DNA from: Candidatus Stahliibacteriota bacterium
GTDB taxonomy: Bacteria; Hydrothermota; UBA3073
Assembly (NCBI GenBank): GCA_030627085.1
Contig: DAOUSS010000010.1
Coordinates: 1-18,264, forward strand
Direction: 5' to 3'
Length of the DNA stretch: 18,264 nt
Shown: in pieces, positions 1-7,744 of the stretch
Layout of the letters: each line of letters begins with the position of its first letter
Position numbering within the stretch: position 1 is the stretch's first letter
Translations under genes and position numbers: made by a program
The notes under the pieces: model-generated
Seen by the model: the letters and a program-made list of their open reading frames with translations, nothing else
The model's database searches: none
Told to the model about the DNA's origin: nothing

Positions 1-97
1 GAGGAGGTGATAGCATTTTGTGGGTATCCATAGAATCTTAACAAATGGGCATCTACGAATGTTAAACAGCCTCCGAGATGAAAGGAGGTGAGAGAAG
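1..97 (+). other. Leader/spacer upstream of the small peptide gene; possible tail of an upstream gene
   Basis: Two frames stay open from the window edge for a short way: frame 1 stops at TAG 31-33 and frame 3 at TAA 40-42. Either could be the tail of a gene lying upstream. Frame 3 would end in the residues SIES, again with a C-terminal Ser. A GAGGAGGTGA motif at 1-10 resembles a Shine-Dalgarno but leads only to a 7-codon TTG frame (18-41). I see no convincing promoter, so the start of the transcript is probably outside the window. Confidence 0.3.
81..91 (+). promoter_or_regulatory. Near-perfect Shine-Dalgarno of the 36-aa peptide gene
   Basis: AAAGGAGGTGA matches almost the whole anti-Shine-Dalgarno sequence. 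GGAGG at 84-88 lies 9 nt before the ATG at 98. The next genes have much weaker sites, so the peptide should be made in large excess over the enzymes behind it, as expected for a substrate or structural peptide. Confidence 0.7.
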
Positions 98-208
98 ATG
101 GAACGGCTTAAAGACCTGTGCGAGAGTGTAGTGGAGTGGTGGCGCGATGTTTTCGAGGAACTCAATGACGAGCTAACCAATACGACAGAGCCACCCGGGG
201 TCTCCTAA
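98..208 (+). CDS. 36-aa acidic peptide, candidate precursor/substrate of the modification cluster
   Basis: A 36-codon gene from ATG 98 to TAA 206-208 behind a near-perfect ribosome binding site. I do not recognise a family. The N-terminal ~26 residues look like one amphipathic acidic helix containing Cys8 and the pair Trp14-Trp15. A polar tail follows, TNTTEPPGVS, ending in Ser36. There are ten Asp/Glu against three Arg/Lys, giving a net charge near -7. GC is about 53% by my count, against about one third in the genes that follow. It is separated from them by a strong hairpin. The cluster encodes an HprK-like kinase and PF14907 nucleotidyltransferases, which in lasso-peptide systems modify a C-terminal Ser, so this is the best precursor candidate in the window. 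That role is inference. No lasso-type core or cyclase is visible, and a short regulatory peptide is also possible. Confidence 0.55.
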   Translation: MERLKDLCESVVEWWRDVFEELNDELTNTTEPPGVS

Positions 209-221
209 GAAGTAATTTAGA

Positions 222-279
222 AAGAAGAGGGGAGGTTTGGTCTGAAGTCTCTTTTTGTAAAAAGGCCTCTCCTCTTCTT
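222..279 (+). promoter_or_regulatory. Long hairpin between peptide gene and first enzyme gene (attenuator or mRNA stabiliser)
   Basis: The arms at 222-235 and 266-279 pair over 14 positions with one G-U wobble and enclose a 30-nt loop. The loop holds a second small palindrome, CTTTTTGTAAAAAG (251-264). No T-run follows; instead AGGA at 280-283 acts as ribosome binding site for the next gene at 292. The position, just after the strongly translated peptide gene, is the usual place for a 3'-stabilising or partial read-through structure in precursor-first peptide operons. That function is inferred. Confidence 0.6.
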
Positions 280-291
280 AGGAAAGCCTTT

Positions 292-1626
292 ATGGGAAGA
301 AAAGAAAATAGACTCGTTGAGTACTTATCGTTAGTAAAACCTGAAGCAGTGCCAGTAGATAAAGCTATTGCTTATCTAAACAACGAGACCCTGAGTGTAA
401 AAGTACTCGTAAAAGAAGCTATTTGGAATAGAGTATCTCCTCAACTCTTTTCTAACATTCGCTACCTTATGAAAGAGGTAAATGTAAACAGTCAAGTCAT
501 ATATGCTATAGAGGAAGAGATACTGAGAACTTCACCACTATGCATAAATAAAGTAAAACATACTTCACTTCTTCAAAAGATTATAAGAGGCATTCTAGAG
601 GTTGAGGAGAACGTAATATTTGTTAAGGGGACAATAATGCAAAATCTATATTTAGCTTATACAAGTACTTGTCGGATGATGCGTGATATAGATGTCCTAT
701 TCCCGGATGTCTCCTCTTTTCACAGATTTCTTACCTCGATAAGAGATTTGGGGTATTATATAGGAGATAAAAACATAAAAATGTACAGTGATCCCGTTAT
801 TTTTTCCCCATATAAGAAAATAGAAATACCGTACTCTTCTTTGAAGTTGTTGCATATTCATCTTTACCCTACGCTAAAGGATAACAAAATTAACATAGAT
901 GTGAAAGTCGCTGACCGCTTTTTTCTTCCCATGGATGATTTATCTAAAAGAAAGATTAAATTCTCACTTGGAGAAACTGAATTTTGGGGCACTTGTTGGA
1001 CAGATGTAGTTTATATATTGCTAACCCATGCTTTGGAACACACATATATAAAATGGTGCTGGATGAACGACTTGCACTTATTGTGTACAAAGACCTCTTT
1101 AGACTGGGAATATCTTCTTAATCGGTTCTTGCGAGAGGGGAGGCTGCCATTATTTTATAAAATATTAAAGCATTTATCAAGAAAATATAAGGATGGGAAA
1201 TATAATACCATTATTGGGACTATAAAGGACCATTCAAAATTTCTAATTCATCATAGAACGTCTTGGGTATATAAAAGGTTACTTAAAGTTAACGCAAAGG
1301 ATAAGAGCACGACAAAATTTCTTCTTTATACAGAAAATCTGCTAAATAGAAAAAGGCACTGGATAACAACATGGATAATGTTAGTCTTTTTTCTATTTAA
1401 GATGTTTCGAGCATCTGCTCCTCAATGGAGTTCCAGTCTTCTCAGGAAAATAAACAGTTGTGTAATTCCATTGAAGATAAAGTTTGGTTGTCATATAAAG
1501 TTGCCTACTGATTACAAAATTTGTAGTACTCATTTATCAAAGGAAGACAACCTTGTAGTGGCAAAATGGAGTAAAAAAACTGGTTTTCAAATAGAATGTC
1601 CTTACCTGACCATGAGTCAATATTAA
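292..1626 (+). CDS. PF14907-type nucleotidyltransferase family protein (copy 1)
   Basis: 444 aa. The family signature of the uncharacterised nucleotidyltransferases (NTP_transf_5) is visible in order: FVKG at 110-113, RDIDVLF at 131-137 with the acidic pair Asp132/Asp134 expected to bind metal, HIH at 188-190, LLTHALEH at 243-250, and the KWCWMNDLHLL segment at 254-264. Proteins of this fold occur in RiPP and capsule clusters together with HprK-like kinases; in pseudomycoidin-type lasso clusters such a protein is linked to sugar addition on a phosphorylated peptide. The start at ATG 292 has AGGA at 280-283, directly after the hairpin arm. The end overlaps or abuts the kinase gene. Substrate and nucleotide are unknown. 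The C-terminal ~100 residues lie beyond the motifs I can recognise. Confidence 0.75.
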   Translation: MGRKENRLVEYLSLVKPEAVPVDKAIAYLNNETLSVKVLVKEAIWNRVSPQLFSNIRYLMKEVNVNSQVIYAIEEEILRTSPLCINKVKHTSLLQKIIRGILEVEENVIFVKGTIMQNLYLAYTSTCRMMRDIDVLFPDVSSFHRFLTSIRDLGYYIGDKNIKMYSDPVIFSPYKKIEIPYSSLKLLHIHLYPTLKDNKINIDVKVADRFFLPMDDLSKRKIKFSLGETEFWGTCWTDVVYILLTHALEHTYIKWCWMNDLHLLCTKTSLDWEYLLNRFLREGRLPLFYKILKHLSRKYKDGKYNTIIGTIKDHSKFLIHHRTSWVYKRLLKVNAKDKSTTKFLLYTENLLNRKRHWITTWIMLVFFLFKMFRASAPQWSSSLLRKINSCVIPLKIKFGCHIKLPTDYKICSTHLSKEDNLVVAKWSKKTGFQIECPYLTMSQY

Positions 1627-1637
1627 GTGGAATTCCT

Positions 1638-2690
1638 ATGAATAATAGAAAGGATAAAAGTATACATTCGATATACGCTAAAATAGGGGGAGTAAATATT
1701 CTTTTCAAAACCTCTTCAGAATTGGTCGCGCAACTTTTGAGAACGAAAATGAAGTATCATTTATCTTTACCTTTTACAGATATTTCTTGCAAAGTTGCAA
1801 TTCTACAAGGTGATATTCAGGAAAGGGTTGTATCAAATGGTTTTACATATGAACCTAAATCTAAAGAAATTGTGTTTATTACTAAAACAGGTAATAAAGT
1901 TGTATATTATAATTATAGACATTTTGTAAATATTGAAAAAAATGGGAACGCAGTTTGTATAACAAGAGAGCTCAATGAAAGAGATAAAAATAAAAACCGT
2001 TTCTTCTTTAGATATATTAAAAATATACTCCATGAATTACTCTGGGTGCATAATTGTTTCTATTTACACTCATCAGCAGTCTTCCATGAAAAGTACGGTA
2101 CGGTTTTTTTTGTAGGTGAAGCTCGTTCTGGAAAAACTACATCGGCGATTAGTTTTGCTGAAGAAGGATGGACACTTCTTACTGATGATAGTATTTTATT
2201 TCAGCAAATATTGAACGGAGAGGGAAAGGGAAAATTCCGTCTTAACTGTTTTCGGACTGAGCTTCATATCGACCGCAGTGTAGGAGATAGCTACCCAAGA
2301 ATTAAATTTATTAAAAATTTTCCCTCTTTTATTAACCCTTGGCACCCAAAAGTAGAGGTTCCTATGGAAGTGATTTATCCCCTGCAACGAATGGAAACAT
2401 TTCCCTTCCCCAAAATGATAGTTTTTCCGATGATCTCTAATGCCTCAGATACAACTATTTGTCAAATTGACAGAGACGAATCTTTGTCACGTCTTTTGAA
2501 GTATTCCCATATTGGAACTTTAGAGAATGGTCGAGGGTCGTTCTCAACCTACAGGAAAATTCTTTCACGTCTTGTACGAAAGACAGACTGCTTTGAGGTA
2601 CGTTTGGGAATAGATAGTTATTATAAACCACAAATTGTATTTGAAACAATTTTTAATTATTTTAAACCTGAAATCAAAAGGAAGCTATGA
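1638..2690 (+). CDS. HPr kinase-like P-loop protein kinase (HprK-related)
   Basis: About 350 aa from ATG 1638, which has a weak AGTGG site and begins 11 nt after the preceding stop. An alternative ATG at 1596 would overlap the upstream gene by 31 nt and add 14 residues of no recognisable use. The HSSAV motif at 144-148 precedes a Walker A, GEARSGKTT (160-168), and an LLTDD segment (180-184): the layout of HprK/P-related kinases. In paeninodin-type lasso clusters homologues phosphorylate the C-terminal Ser of the precursor peptide. Here the likely acceptor is the small peptide at 98-208 (inference). The gene ends in an ATGA overlap with the next one, so translation is probably coupled. A second neighbouring kinase system (4191-6689) means the pathway may contain two phosphorylation steps. 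Confidence 0.75.
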   Translation: MNNRKDKSIHSIYAKIGGVNILFKTSSELVAQLLRTKMKYHLSLPFTDISCKVAILQGDIQERVVSNGFTYEPKSKEIVFITKTGNKVVYYNYRHFVNIEKNGNAVCITRELNERDKNKNRFFFRYIKNILHELLWVHNCFYLHSSAVFHEKYGTVFFVGEARSGKTTSAISFAEEGWTLLTDDSILFQQILNGEGKGKFRLNCFRTELHIDRSVGDSYPRIKFIKNFPSFINPWHPKVEVPMEVIYPLQRMETFPFPKMIVFPMISNASDTTICQIDRDESLSRLLKYSHIGTLENGRGSFSTYRKILSRLVRKTDCFEVRLGIDSYYKPQIVFETIFNYFKPEIKRKL

Positions 2691-4213
2691 TACGAGTAAA
2701 AGAGAATTCAAGATATAAATCTAATCCTTATACCGTAATAAATGGGAAAGATAAGATAAACTTTTTTAGAAACAAGGACTACATTAAGAAATTGATGAGT
2801 AACTCATTCTGGGAAAAGGTTATGAATGAAGTTTTTTCACAACGAGTGTTATGGGAATTCCTTCATTCTATATCTCTTCTTCCTGATGGTAAATTAAAAA
2901 GCATACTCTTAAAGAAGGAAGTTACTGCTTTAGCAAATCAAAGATTCATGAATTATATTATGAGTGTCATCCCAGAGTTTCAATGTGATACAAGTATTAC
3001 TGTTAAGGATATTATATATATATTGGATATATTTAGATTAAGATATCAAGAAGATTTTCGAAATGTTTTGAAAGATTTGAGTTCTTATGGAATGAAATTT
3101 ATTTTACTAAAAGGTTTCAGCGTTTCAATCTATTACCCACAAGATTTTTTGCGAGATATTTATGACGTTGATTTATGGTTTCCAAATAAAGAAGGATGGG
3201 TGGATACGATTGAGGGATTACTAAGATCCCAGAAATATTCAATTTATAATTTAGCTCTGAGAGATTTAGTAGAAACAATTGGAGTAAAGATGCACCTTTT
3301 TTCTCAGCATAAGGTATTGCTTGACTGTCATATAGGTAAACTCCCTATCTTTTCGTCTACTTTTTTAGGAAATGAGATTGAAGAAAGAGCTATTCATCGC
3401 AAAATAGAAGGTATTAAAGTATTAGTGTTATCTCCTGAGGATCATATACTATTTTTATGTGCCCATGTTCTTCGCCACGGATATATTACCTCGAGAGATG
3501 TAAACGACTTTTATTTTATTATTCATAGCAATAAGAAAACATTAGATTGGAACTATATTTCAAATCGTGCTACTAAATATAATTTCTTTGTTCTAGATGA
3601 ACTATGCAAAAGGATGAGGCGTATTTATAAGTTCAATTATAAACTCTTCCCCCAAAAATCCATTTTTTCTACTTTTAGTAATTTATTATTTAACAAAGCA
3701 AAAAATGCACCCTCATTAGCTGCCCTTCCTGCGCAAATTTATTATATCTTTCTATATGAAGGAAATCGTTATGGGTTCATAATAGCACTTCAAGATATAT
3801 TGGGGCGATTGAAAGTGACGTTATATCGGAAGTACATCCGAGAAAATAATATGCTACAAAGGATTGCTTACCTTTTCTTTAAAAAGCGTTTGGATTCAAA
3901 TAAATGTAGCTTTATTTTACGAAGATTTGTAAACCAGTACTTACAACCTATAGACATTGAATTTGAGGAAATTAACCGTAAAACTTTCTTCAACCTTATT
4001 AAGTTAGCTACGAATAATCAAATTCCTCAAATTGATACGATTGATACGGGAATCTTCCGTTGGCGAGATAAAAAGGGATGTGATATAATATTGACGCAGA
4101 TAGGTATCTTTGCCTGTTTTAACAACTCTCAACCATCTATAGAAGATTTTGCATCTATTCAGTACACTGCTCTAACTTGCATGAGAACTCTTGGGAATTA
4201 TAAAAATAAATAA
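2687..4213 (+). CDS. PF14907-type nucleotidyltransferase family protein (copy 2)
   Basis: 508 aa, starting at an ATGA overlap with the kinase gene behind AGGA. It shows the same motif order as the protein at 292-1626: LKG at 141-143, RDIYDVDLWF at 156-165 (Asp160 and Asp162 as likely metal ligands), CHIGK near 214, and SPEDHILFLCAHVLRHG (249-265) followed by DVNDFYFII. The two proteins are clearly diverged and differ in length, so this is not a recent duplication; they may act on different acceptors or nucleotides. The N-terminal ~110 residues and the C-terminal ~130 residues are not recognisable. Expected to be cytoplasmic: there is no signal peptide. Family call is good; the reaction is unknown. 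Confidence 0.72.
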   Translation: MIRVKENSRYKSNPYTVINGKDKINFFRNKDYIKKLMSNSFWEKVMNEVFSQRVLWEFLHSISLLPDGKLKSILLKKEVTALANQRFMNYIMSVIPEFQCDTSITVKDIIYILDIFRLRYQEDFRNVLKDLSSYGMKFILLKGFSVSIYYPQDFLRDIYDVDLWFPNKEGWVDTIEGLLRSQKYSIYNLALRDLVETIGVKMHLFSQHKVLLDCHIGKLPIFSSTFLGNEIEERAIHRKIEGIKVLVLSPEDHILFLCAHVLRHGYITSRDVNDFYFIIHSNKKTLDWNYISNRATKYNFFVLDELCKRMRRIYKFNYKLFPQKSIFSTFSNLLFNKAKNAPSLAALPAQIYYIFLYEGNRYGFIIALQDILGRLKVTLYRKYIRENNMLQRIAYLFFKKRLDSNKCSFILRRFVNQYLQPIDIEFEEINRKTFFNLIKLATNNQIPQIDTIDTGIFRWRDKKGCDIILTQIGIFACFNNSQPSIEDFASIQYTALTCMRTLGNYKNK

Positions 4214-5210
4214 CATTGCTATGAAGATTAGTCGAATAAGGGAAGAAACAGAGAATTCATACATACATTGGCTATATGATGAAATAGAAGAAAACGTTAA
4301 ATCAATTGGATATAAGTATAAAAATTTGAGTTTGTTAGCACAGGAAAATTTTTGTATCCCCAACGGGTTTGTAATTATATCAGATGCCTTTTTACCTTTT
4401 CGAGATGAGTGGCAAAAAATGTTGAAAGCGAGAAGCTCGAATTCTTTTTTATCGTCATTTAATATAAAGTCAATTAAAGAGATCTCAAACGGCATAAAAA
4501 ACTGCATTCGTAGCTTAAAATTTTCTGATGAAGTAGAGAAACAAATCAAACGGGGATATGAAAACTTACTTATAAAAACAAAAAAGAATTCAATTTTCGA
4601 AACACCTCTTATTGTACGAAGCTCTTGCACGGTTGAGGATGGGATAGAATATAGTTTTGCTGGGCAATTTAGAAGTATCTCTAATATTAGGAATGCTTCG
4701 GCACTTTTTTCTGCGATTAAAGAAGTATATGCTAGCATTTTTGAGGAGCAGACTGTCTCATATGCCCTATGGCATGGATTTAATCCTTTGGAGATTGATA
4801 TGGCAGTCATAGTTCAAGAGATGATCCGGGGTGAATGGAAAGGGATAATGTTTACTGCAAACCCAATTACAAAATGTCGAGGTGAGATTATCATAGAAAC
4901 CTATAAGGACTCTGGAGAGAGTGGTTATAAGAATAGAAGCCTTTGTACATTTCATATTGACAAATCTACTTACAAGATTGTGGATACTTATTTTCCCATT
5001 AGTGGAGAGCATCAAGTTAATAGAGAACAGGAGGAAGGTCTCTTTGATGGTGATGTTCGAAGAAACATGTCAACAGATGGAAAAATTTTGGAATTAGCGG
5101 AAATAGGTAGAAGAATCGAAAACCTATTAGGTACCCCTCAGGATATAGAATGGGGTATTAGGAACAACAATATATATGTATTTCAATCTAGATGTATAAC
5201 TAACTTATAG
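4191..5210 (+). CDS. ATP-grasp (PPDK/PEP-synthase N-terminal) subunit of a split dikinase
   Basis: 339 aa from TTG 4191, or about 329 from ATG 4221; neither has a clear ribosome binding site, and the TTG choice overlaps the previous gene by 23 nt. It carries the conserved ATP-binding features of the PPDK_N family: VRSSCTVEDG (142-151) then SFAGQFRS, VQEMI with Glu210, GIMFTANPIT (218-227), and the closing PQDIEWGIRN with FQSRCIT. It is a complete ATP-binding domain but stops where a rifampin phosphotransferase or PEP synthase would continue into its linker. The next two genes supply the rest. Expected chemistry: ATP hydrolysis with transfer of a phosphate to the swivelling His of the protein at 6357-6689. 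The acceptor is unknown. Confidence 0.8.
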   Translation: MGIIKINNIAMKISRIREETENSYIHWLYDEIEENVKSIGYKYKNLSLLAQENFCIPNGFVIISDAFLPFRDEWQKMLKARSSNSFLSSFNIKSIKEISNGIKNCIRSLKFSDEVEKQIKRGYENLLIKTKKNSIFETPLIVRSSCTVEDGIEYSFAGQFRSISNIRNASALFSAIKEVYASIFEEQTVSYALWHGFNPLEIDMAVIVQEMIRGEWKGIMFTANPITKCRGEIIIETYKDSGESGYKNRSLCTFHIDKSTYKIVDTYFPISGEHQVNREQEEGLFDGDVRRNMSTDGKILELAEIGRRIENLLGTPQDIEWGIRNNNIYVFQSRCITNL

Positions 5211-5218
5211 GAGGATTT

Positions 5219-6376
5219 ATGGAGACACTCTTCAGGCATCATTTAACTTGTCTTCCCACTATTATTTCTACTTTCTCGAAGCTTCCTTCCATCTGGGAGT
5301 ACTTGGAAATACCTCCACCTTACGGGAGCAATAAATTTGTAACAAGGTTGGATCTTAACGGAGATCTTTGGATAGATATAGAGAATGCCCATAGACTCCA
5401 AGAAACCTTGAATAAGAAAAAATTTGCTTCTTTTTCTCCAAAGCTAGAGGGAAAGTTAAAACGTACAATTTCAAATCTCGAACATTGGACAAATGAGGTC
5501 TCCACATCTGTTCATTCTAAATCAATCTCTATTTCTATTTTGATGGAAATACTGAAAAATTGGAGCAATGCTATGGAAGAATATGTACTTTGGCCAGGGT
5601 TAATAACCAAACTAATGCCTGATATAATTTATGATAAAATTAAATATTATCTTGGGAAAAACACAGAGCTTAAAAAAATGTGCGATCATACTCAACCTGT
5701 TTTAAACTTACCGAGCGGCGAACTAAATATCCAATTATTGAAACTCGCAATATTTCTTCTCCGCAAGGGCATAGACCTTAAACATTTGACTACAAGTATG
5801 CTCGATACTAGAAATACTTCCGAAAGAGTAAAAAGTCTTCAAGTCAGAGTACAGTGGAATGGACCAAGGGAGATTGAACTTCCAGGTATGGAGTCAAAAG
5901 GTTACATAGCTAAGGTGACCCGAAACATGTTCTCCGCTTACTCCGTTTCTAAATTGCAAAATATTTTAGAGAAGCTTCAGAAACAAAAAGTAGAGAATAA
6001 AATTGCTTATTCGAACTTTAAGATGCAAGTAAATTCTCAGATTCCAGGTTCTTGCTTACCATATTTACTAAGTCTTTATGAAAGTGTAGTTGGTACTTTA
6101 GAAGAAGAGCATGTAACTGTTCGTAGAAATTTTTACATAGGTTTATTCCCTTTACTCAGGAAGATTGGGGAAATTTTGGTTACTAAAGGTAAGATTGAGC
6201 GAATATCTGATATTTTGTTTCTTTTACACAATGAAGTTTTAGATTGGCAGTCAACTGATTACAAAGCACTAATTATGACAAGAAAAAGCACTTATTATAA
6301 AATCGCTAAAGAGGAAAAATATCCAGATATTAAAAATCGATTGGAGGATATAATAAATGAAAACTATAAAAGGTAG
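5219..6376 (+). CDS. Central/acceptor-binding domain of the split rifampin-phosphotransferase-like dikinase
   Basis: 385 aa from ATG 5219 behind a strong AGGAGG (5209-5214) that overlaps the stop of the preceding gene. Similarity is weak and rests on context plus the C-terminal pattern GEILVTKGKIERISDILFLL, which resembles the helical region of rifampin phosphotransferase-like proteins just before the swivel domain. In that family this part binds the small-molecule acceptor. Here it sits exactly between an ATP-grasp gene and a swivel-domain gene, and the three lengths sum to about 834 aa, close to a whole rifampin phosphotransferase (around 870 aa). Its last 20 nt overlap the next gene in another frame. 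It is predicted to decide what gets phosphorylated. Confidence 0.6.
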   Translation: METLFRHHLTCLPTIISTFSKLPSIWEYLEIPPPYGSNKFVTRLDLNGDLWIDIENAHRLQETLNKKKFASFSPKLEGKLKRTISNLEHWTNEVSTSVHSKSISISILMEILKNWSNAMEEYVLWPGLITKLMPDIIYDKIKYYLGKNTELKKMCDHTQPVLNLPSGELNIQLLKLAIFLLRKGIDLKHLTTSMLDTRNTSERVKSLQVRVQWNGPREIELPGMESKGYIAKVTRNMFSAYSVSKLQNILEKLQKQKVENKIAYSNFKMQVNSQIPGSCLPYLLSLYESVVGTLEEEHVTVRRNFYIGLFPLLRKIGEILVTKGKIERISDILFLLHNEVLDWQSTDYKALIMTRKSTYYKIAKEEKYPDIKNRLEDIINENYKR

Positions 6377-6689
6377 ACCAGCTTCTCCTGGCGTAGCCAA
6401 TGGATGTATAAGAAAAATTAGAAGTTATAAAGATTACAATAGAGTTAGAGAAGGCGAGATAATTGTAACAAAACTATTTCCTCCAGAAGCCGTACCTGTA
6501 TTTTGGAAGATTAAAGGAATTATTACAGAAGAAGGTTCATTATTACAGCATACTAGTATCCTTGCTAGAGAATTTCATATTCCTTGTGTAGTAAATGTCC
6601 AGAATGCTTTAGATTTATTCGAAAACCATGAAAAAGTAGTTATTAATGGAGAAAAAGGGGAAATTGAGAGACTGAAACATACCTTATGA
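6357..6689 (+). CDS. Phosphohistidine swivel (PEP-utilising mobile) domain protein of the split dikinase
   Basis: 110 aa, only the mobile domain (PEP-utilizers family). GRPASPGVANG at 6-16 starts the domain. LLQHTSILAREFHIPCVV, around residues 62-79, matches the conserved swivel motif, with the His of QHTS as the expected phospho-carrier. The gene starts inside the preceding one behind GGAGG (6343-6347) and ends in an ATGA overlap with the next. It should shuttle phosphate from the ATP-grasp protein (4191-5210) to the acceptor held by the protein at 5219-6376. There is no C-terminal PEP/pyruvate barrel, so this is not a central-metabolism PEP synthase. Free-standing swivel domains are uncommon. 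Confidence 0.8.
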   Translation: MKTIKGRPASPGVANGCIRKIRSYKDYNRVREGEIIVTKLFPPEAVPVFWKIKGIITEEGSLLQHTSILAREFHIPCVVNVQNALDLFENHEKVVINGEKGEIERLKHTL

Positions 6690-7744
6690 TGCAAGCTGTA
6701 ATAAATACTCAAGGAAAAGGTCTCAGATTGATGCCTTTTACAAGAGATATTCCGAAATCCCTTGTCCCAGTTATGGGTAGACCTGTAATTGAATATACGC
6801 TTTTTCTTTTGGAAAAGTATGGGATAAAGGACATTATTATTTTATTATGGAATAAATCGCAAATGGTCAAATCTTTCCTAGAACGAAAAAGATATAACTT
6901 TAATTTTATTTTTATTGAATCCCATGATATTTACTATGGGCTTCCTGTACTTAAAAAATATATCAGCGGCTCCTTTTTTTACTTTTCCTGTGATTCTTTT
7001 ACGAATGTAAACTTACTTGATATGTATTCTTTTCACAAAAGAAAAAAATCATTAATTACCTTTGCCCTTATTCATCGCAATAATCCGGGAGCAGGAAGAT
7101 ATTTTGTTTCATCGGATGGGAAAATAATTAAATATGTGAGGAGACATACTACTCCAGGATATCAATATCTTGGCGGAACAAGAATCAAGATTTTTTCCCC
7201 TGATATTTTCTCATTTTTGTCGAATTCGAAATTAGAATGTTCGTGCCTCTTCGATAAAGAGCAGCCAACCTTTGGTTATCCTACTTGCTGTGTTGTTTTT
7301 TTCAGCAATGCTCCCTATCTTTTATTTAGGAAAAACTCAAGATGTTATGGATACATTTCAAACGCTTTTTCTACCGAGGTAGGAAATTTTACAAGCTATC
7401 TCAAACTGAATTTTGATTTATTAGATGGGAAAGTAAAGGGATATGAAGACCTTCTTCCTTATCACATATCGAGAAAAAGAAAAATTTATAGGGGAAAAGG
7501 AACCAAAATTCATCCCTCTAGTCAACTGATTCCTCCAACGTTTGTTGGAAATAGAAACATTATTGCAAAGCATTGCCGGTTAGGACCTTTTGCCATTTTG
7601 GGAGATAATATGACAGTTGAAGCGAATACAATTATAGAGGAAAGTGTAATTTGGTCAGACAGTAACATTCCTTATGGAAAACATTTGCGCCATTGTATTG
7701 TAAGTCAGAACTACTTGCAGAAAATAAGTATAGGAACTATATGA
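6686..7744 (+). CDS. NDP-sugar pyrophosphorylase-like nucleotidyltransferase
   Basis: 352 aa from ATG 6686, in an ATGA overlap; a second ATG follows at 6689. The nucleotide-binding signature TQGKGLRLMPFTRDIPKSL (8-26) continues into VPVMGRPVIEYTLFLLEKYGI, the pattern of glucose-1-phosphate thymidylyl- and mannose-1-phosphate guanylyl-transferases. The usual AGGxGTR is altered to TQGKGLR; the Gly and Arg positions are kept. The catalytic Asp region appears as FSCDSFTN (100-107). The C-terminus (~270-345) has hexapeptide-like turns (VGNRNIIAKHCRLGPFAILG) of a left-handed beta helix. It would make an activated sugar or polyol for the transferases of the cluster. The sugar cannot be named from sequence. 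Confidence 0.7.
   Translation: MMQAVINTQGKGLRLMPFTRDIPKSLVPVMGRPVIEYTLFLLEKYGIKDIIILLWNKSQMVKSFLERKRYNFNFIFIESHDIYYGLPVLKKYISGSFFYFSCDSFTNVNLLDMYSFHKRKKSLITFALIHRNNPGAGRYFVSSDGKIIKYVRRHTTPGYQYLGGTRIKIFSPDIFSFLSNSKLECSCLFDKEQPTFGYPTCCVVFFSNAPYLLFRKNSRCYGYISNAFSTEVGNFTSYLKLNFDLLDGKVKGYEDLLPYHISRKRKIYRGKGTKIHPSSQLIPPTFVGNRNIIAKHCRLGPFAILGDNMTVEANTIIEESVIWSDSNIPYGKHLRHCIVSQNYLQKISIGTI

Noticed and set aside
59..91. Tiny open frames before the peptide gene (for example ATG 59-91 and ATG 78)
   Set aside because: They have no ribosome site of their own and overlap the Shine-Dalgarno of the better-supported 36-codon gene.
98..208. Calling the small peptide a lasso peptide precursor
   Set aside because: No lasso cyclase (asparagine-synthetase-like), leader protease or RRE gene is visible, and the tail offers no convincing macrolactam ring geometry (a Gly/Ala/Ser/Cys core start with Asp/Glu 7-9 positions later). 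Only the kinase/transferase part resembles lasso clusters.
4172..4810. Long minus-strand open frame of 212 codons
   Set aside because: It is the antisense shadow of the ATP-grasp gene, which carries clear conserved motifs on the plus strand.
4191..6689. Ordinary PEP synthase or PPDK broken by frameshifts
   Set aside because: There is no C-terminal PEP/pyruvate-binding barrel, each break falls at a domain border, and the second and third ORFs have good ribosome sites, which favours a real three-gene arrangement.
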